From NCBI GenBank assembly GCA_001657385.1, contig LYSZ01000003.1, positions 581,234-645,233 of the forward strand: a stretch of DNA of 64,000 nt, in the 5' to 3' direction. Below the pieces are notes generated by a model, which saw nothing but the letters and a program-made list of their open reading frames with translations, did not search any database and was not told the origin of the DNA. This document shows, in pieces, positions 62,187 to 64,000 of this stretch. The stretch comes from Parvularcula sp. BBD 1991-13. Its GTDB lineage: Bacteria > Pseudomonadota > Alphaproteobacteria > Caulobacterales > Parvularculaceae. The position numbers and the translations under genes were made by a program. The stretch's first letter is position 1. The number at the start of each line of letters is the position of its first letter.

Positions 62187-64000
62187 CTAGACATATCCCT
62201 CGTCGACGGCCGCGACATTTTCCATGGCCGGCGCGGGCGCGGGCTTGAGCGACTGTTCCACCCGGCGGACAAACTTTCGCAGGGTCCGGGTTTCGAACAG
62301 ATCCCGCAAGGGGAGCGAAACGCCCATGTCGCTGCGCAACCGCGCCGTAATCTGCGTCGCGGAGAGCGAATGCCCGCCCAGTTCGAAGAAATCGTCGTTC
62401 ATCCCGATGCGTTGAATACGCAGGACGTCCTTCCAGATCGTCGCAACCCTGCGCTCCAAATCCGAACCGGGCTTATCGTCGCCGTTTCCGCCCTCATACC
62501 GTTCCGGCGCCAGCAAGGCGGACCGGTCGATCTTGCCATTGGCGGTCAGGGGAAAACTTTCGATGACGACAATCGCGCTCGGCTCCATATAGCCCGGCAG
62601 AACGCGGCTCGCATGGCGGCGCACGGCGGCGACAAGCTCGGCCGACCGGGCGGGATCGAGGGGCGCATTGCAATACTGCGCGGGATCGCCCGGCAGCGGC
62701 GAGGCGGGAAAGGCGGCGCGCGGCCCCGATTTTTCCGAAAACAGGATGTCGAAACTTCCCGGCGCCCCGTCGGCGCTCCACGCCGCCTCGGCGCGATAGC
62801 CCGCCCGGTCCGCAAGGGAGAAGCACGCTTCCGGGTCCACCGCTGCGGGATGGCCGGAATCGACCGCCTGCTGAAGATCGCCGAGCGTGAGCGCATCCCC
62901 GGCCGTGTCGAGAAGGCGGACGAGGTCGACATCGGATTGCACGCGCCGGTTCGCCACGCCGCGCACCAGGAGCGGCGCCCCCTCTTCTTCAAGACGGTCG
63001 ATCATGTCGGCGGCGCCGGGCGCCTCGCTCCAGGCGACAACCCTGGTTTCACGCGCAGGCCGCGCCGGCGCCGTGTCCAGATGGAGGACGACGTCATAGC
63101 GGTAAGCGAGCATCTCGTTCGCGCCCGCGCCGCGCTTTAAACGGATATCGACGCCGGCGAGGCGCGGAAGCCCCTGTTGCAGCGCCCGGAAGAAATCGGG
63201 GTCCACCAGCAATTCGCGCTCGGACGAAAGCGCGCGCTCGATCCGGCGCCGCAAATCCCTTGCGTTCGACGCAGCGGATGCACGTCCGATCTCCACGCCG
63301 GTCACGAACGCCCGATGCAGACGATAATTCCTGATATCCCCGATAAAGATCTTCCCGCCCCTGGCGGCGACAGTCGACAGGTCGGCGACGACCTTGCGCA
63401 GATACGCCGCAGACGGAAAGTATTGAATCACCGAATTGAGAACGAACAGGTCGATGTCCTCGCCCTCGAACATATCGGTCCGATCGGCGGCGGCGATTTC
63501 GAGGCGGATTTTTTCAGGGTCCAGATCGCCGCCGAGACGCGACGCCAGCGCCCGGACAACCTTCCGCGAGATGTCCGTTCCGATATAGGCCGCGCTTGCC
63601 GGCGCCAGGCGCTCCAGCAAAAGGCCGGTCCCGCAGCCGATCTCCCCGATGCGTCGTCCGGACGGATCGCCGATGCCGGCCGCCGTCGCCTCAAGCCATT
63701 CCTCCATTTCGGATTCGGGAATCGGCTCTCCCGTATAGCTGCTGTTCCAGCCTTTAAACGTCGCCCGGCCGGCGTCTTCCTGATCCTTATACGTATCGTC
63801 GAACAACTCGGCCCAGGTCTCCACCAGGGCGCCGTTGATGGCCTGCGGATCGTCGCCCGCGTCCCGTTCGTCCGCTTCGTCGTCGCGCGTCCTCACGCCG
63901 TCCCCGCCTGTTTTGACATAGGCGACGATTTTTCTGTCGCCGGGGTCGTCCTCGCGCATGACGGCGACGGCCTGGTCCACCCCGGGGCACCCGCGCAGCG
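62187..64000 (-). CDS. NRPS C-terminal part: interrupted A domain, methyltransferase, carrier protein
   Basis: The frame is open to the right edge (upstream end missing). It starts inside an adenylation domain just after motif A8: CPGVDQAVAVMREDDPGDRK and IVAYV. Then comes an embedded methyltransferase of about 350 residues: GWNSSYTGEPIPESEMEEW, IGEIGCGTGLLLERLAP (SAM loop), VLNSVIQYFPSAAYLRKVV. The A domain resumes with LPGYMEPSAIVVIESFPLTA and the A10 motif NGKIDR. The carrier protein has DDFFELGGHSLSA with the phosphopantetheine Ser. The protein ends 40-odd residues later without thioesterase or condensation domain. MT-in-A modules usually N-methylate the loaded amino acid. Product unknown. 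Confidence 0.9.
   Translation of the reverse strand, partial: LRGCPGVDQAVAVMREDDPGDRKIVAYVKTGGDGVRTRDDEADERDAGDDPQAINGALVETWAELFDDTYKDQEDAGRATFKGWNSSYTGEPIPESEMEEWLEATAAGIGDPSGRRIGEIGCGTGLLLERLAPASAAYIGTDISRKVVRALASRLGGDLDPEKIRLEIAAADRTDMFEGEDIDLFVLNSVIQYFPSAAYLRKVVADLSTVAARGGKIFIGDIRNYRLHRAFVTGVEIGRASAASNARDLRRRIERALSSERELLVDPDFFRALQQGLPRLAGVDIRLKRGAGANEMLAYRYDVVLHLDTAPARPARETRVVAWSEAPGAADMIDRLEEEGAPLLVRGVANRRVQSDVDLVRLLDTAGDALTLGDLQQAVDSGHPAAVDPEACFSLADRAGYRAEAAWSADGAPGSFDILFSEKSGPRAAFPASPLPGDPAQYCNAPLDPARSAELVAAVRRHASRVLPGYMEPSAIVVIESFPLTANGKIDRSALLAPERYEGGNGDDKPGSDLERRVATIWKDVLRIQRIGMNDDFFELGGHSLSATQITARLRSDMGVSLPLRDLFETRTLRKFVRRVEQSLKPAPAPAMENVAAVDEGYV

Overview
The window is about 64 kb of GC-rich bacterial chromosome, densely coding on both strands. 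Several things point to an alphaproteobacterium: the long minus-strand block rpsB-tsf-pyrH-frr-uppS-cdsA-dxr-rseP-bamA-ompH-lpxD-fabZ-lpxA-lpxI-lpxB, use of LpxI rather than LpxH, an RNase E with a large insertion in its S1 domain, and a TTAA-N7-TTAA site of the CtrA type. A complete ectoine cluster suggests a marine or halotolerant lifestyle. I cannot fix the order or genus. I saw no transposase, integrase, phage gene or CRISPR array.

Layout. 1-5.9 kb: an exported protein cut by the window start, an alpha/beta-hydrolase lipoprotein, maleylacetoacetate isomerase, a PhyH-type dioxygenase divergent from a TetR regulator with a palindrome between them, a gamma-carbonic-anhydrase-like protein and a Gfo/Idh/MocA oxidoreductase. 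5.8-8.6 kb: a minus-strand operon of a small acidic protein, a membrane-anchored TPR/coiled-coil protein and an SSS sodium symporter. 8.7-13.6 kb: ectABC plus the ectoine-type aspartokinase, with divergent marR-type ectR. 13.8-19.6 kb: ArsR repressor, DUF2892 membrane protein, MMPL/RND exporter, LolA-like periplasmic protein and outer-membrane beta-barrel, which together look like a self-contained envelope-spanning lipid or hydrophobe transport system.

19.7-35.5 kb: tRNA-Trp and the envelope-biogenesis/translation block (lipid A, BamA, RseP, Dxr, CdsA, UppS, Frr, PyrH, EF-Ts, S2). 35.7-43.9 kb: a DUF305-LVIVD propeller fusion, DnaE, a DOMON-like protein behind tandem extended -10-like repeats, tRNA-Thr and a lipoprotein cytochrome c. 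43.9-50.6 kb: a CPBP protease, a class II aldolase, EgtB divergent from NAD kinase, and a degenerate EAL protein with a very long disordered tail.

50.8-64 kb: prfB with a classical programmed +1 frameshift, PBP1A with an acidic cytoplasmic extension, an AmiC-type amidase, RNase E, an M48/TPR protease, and the C-terminal end of a nonribosomal peptide synthetase (adenylation domain interrupted by a methyltransferase, then a carrier protein) running off the right edge.

The most system-like novelty is the ArsR-DUF2892-RND-LolA-like-barrel operon. Secondary interests are the degenerate EAL protein, the DUF305-LVIVD fusion, the TPR-symporter pair and the NRPS end.
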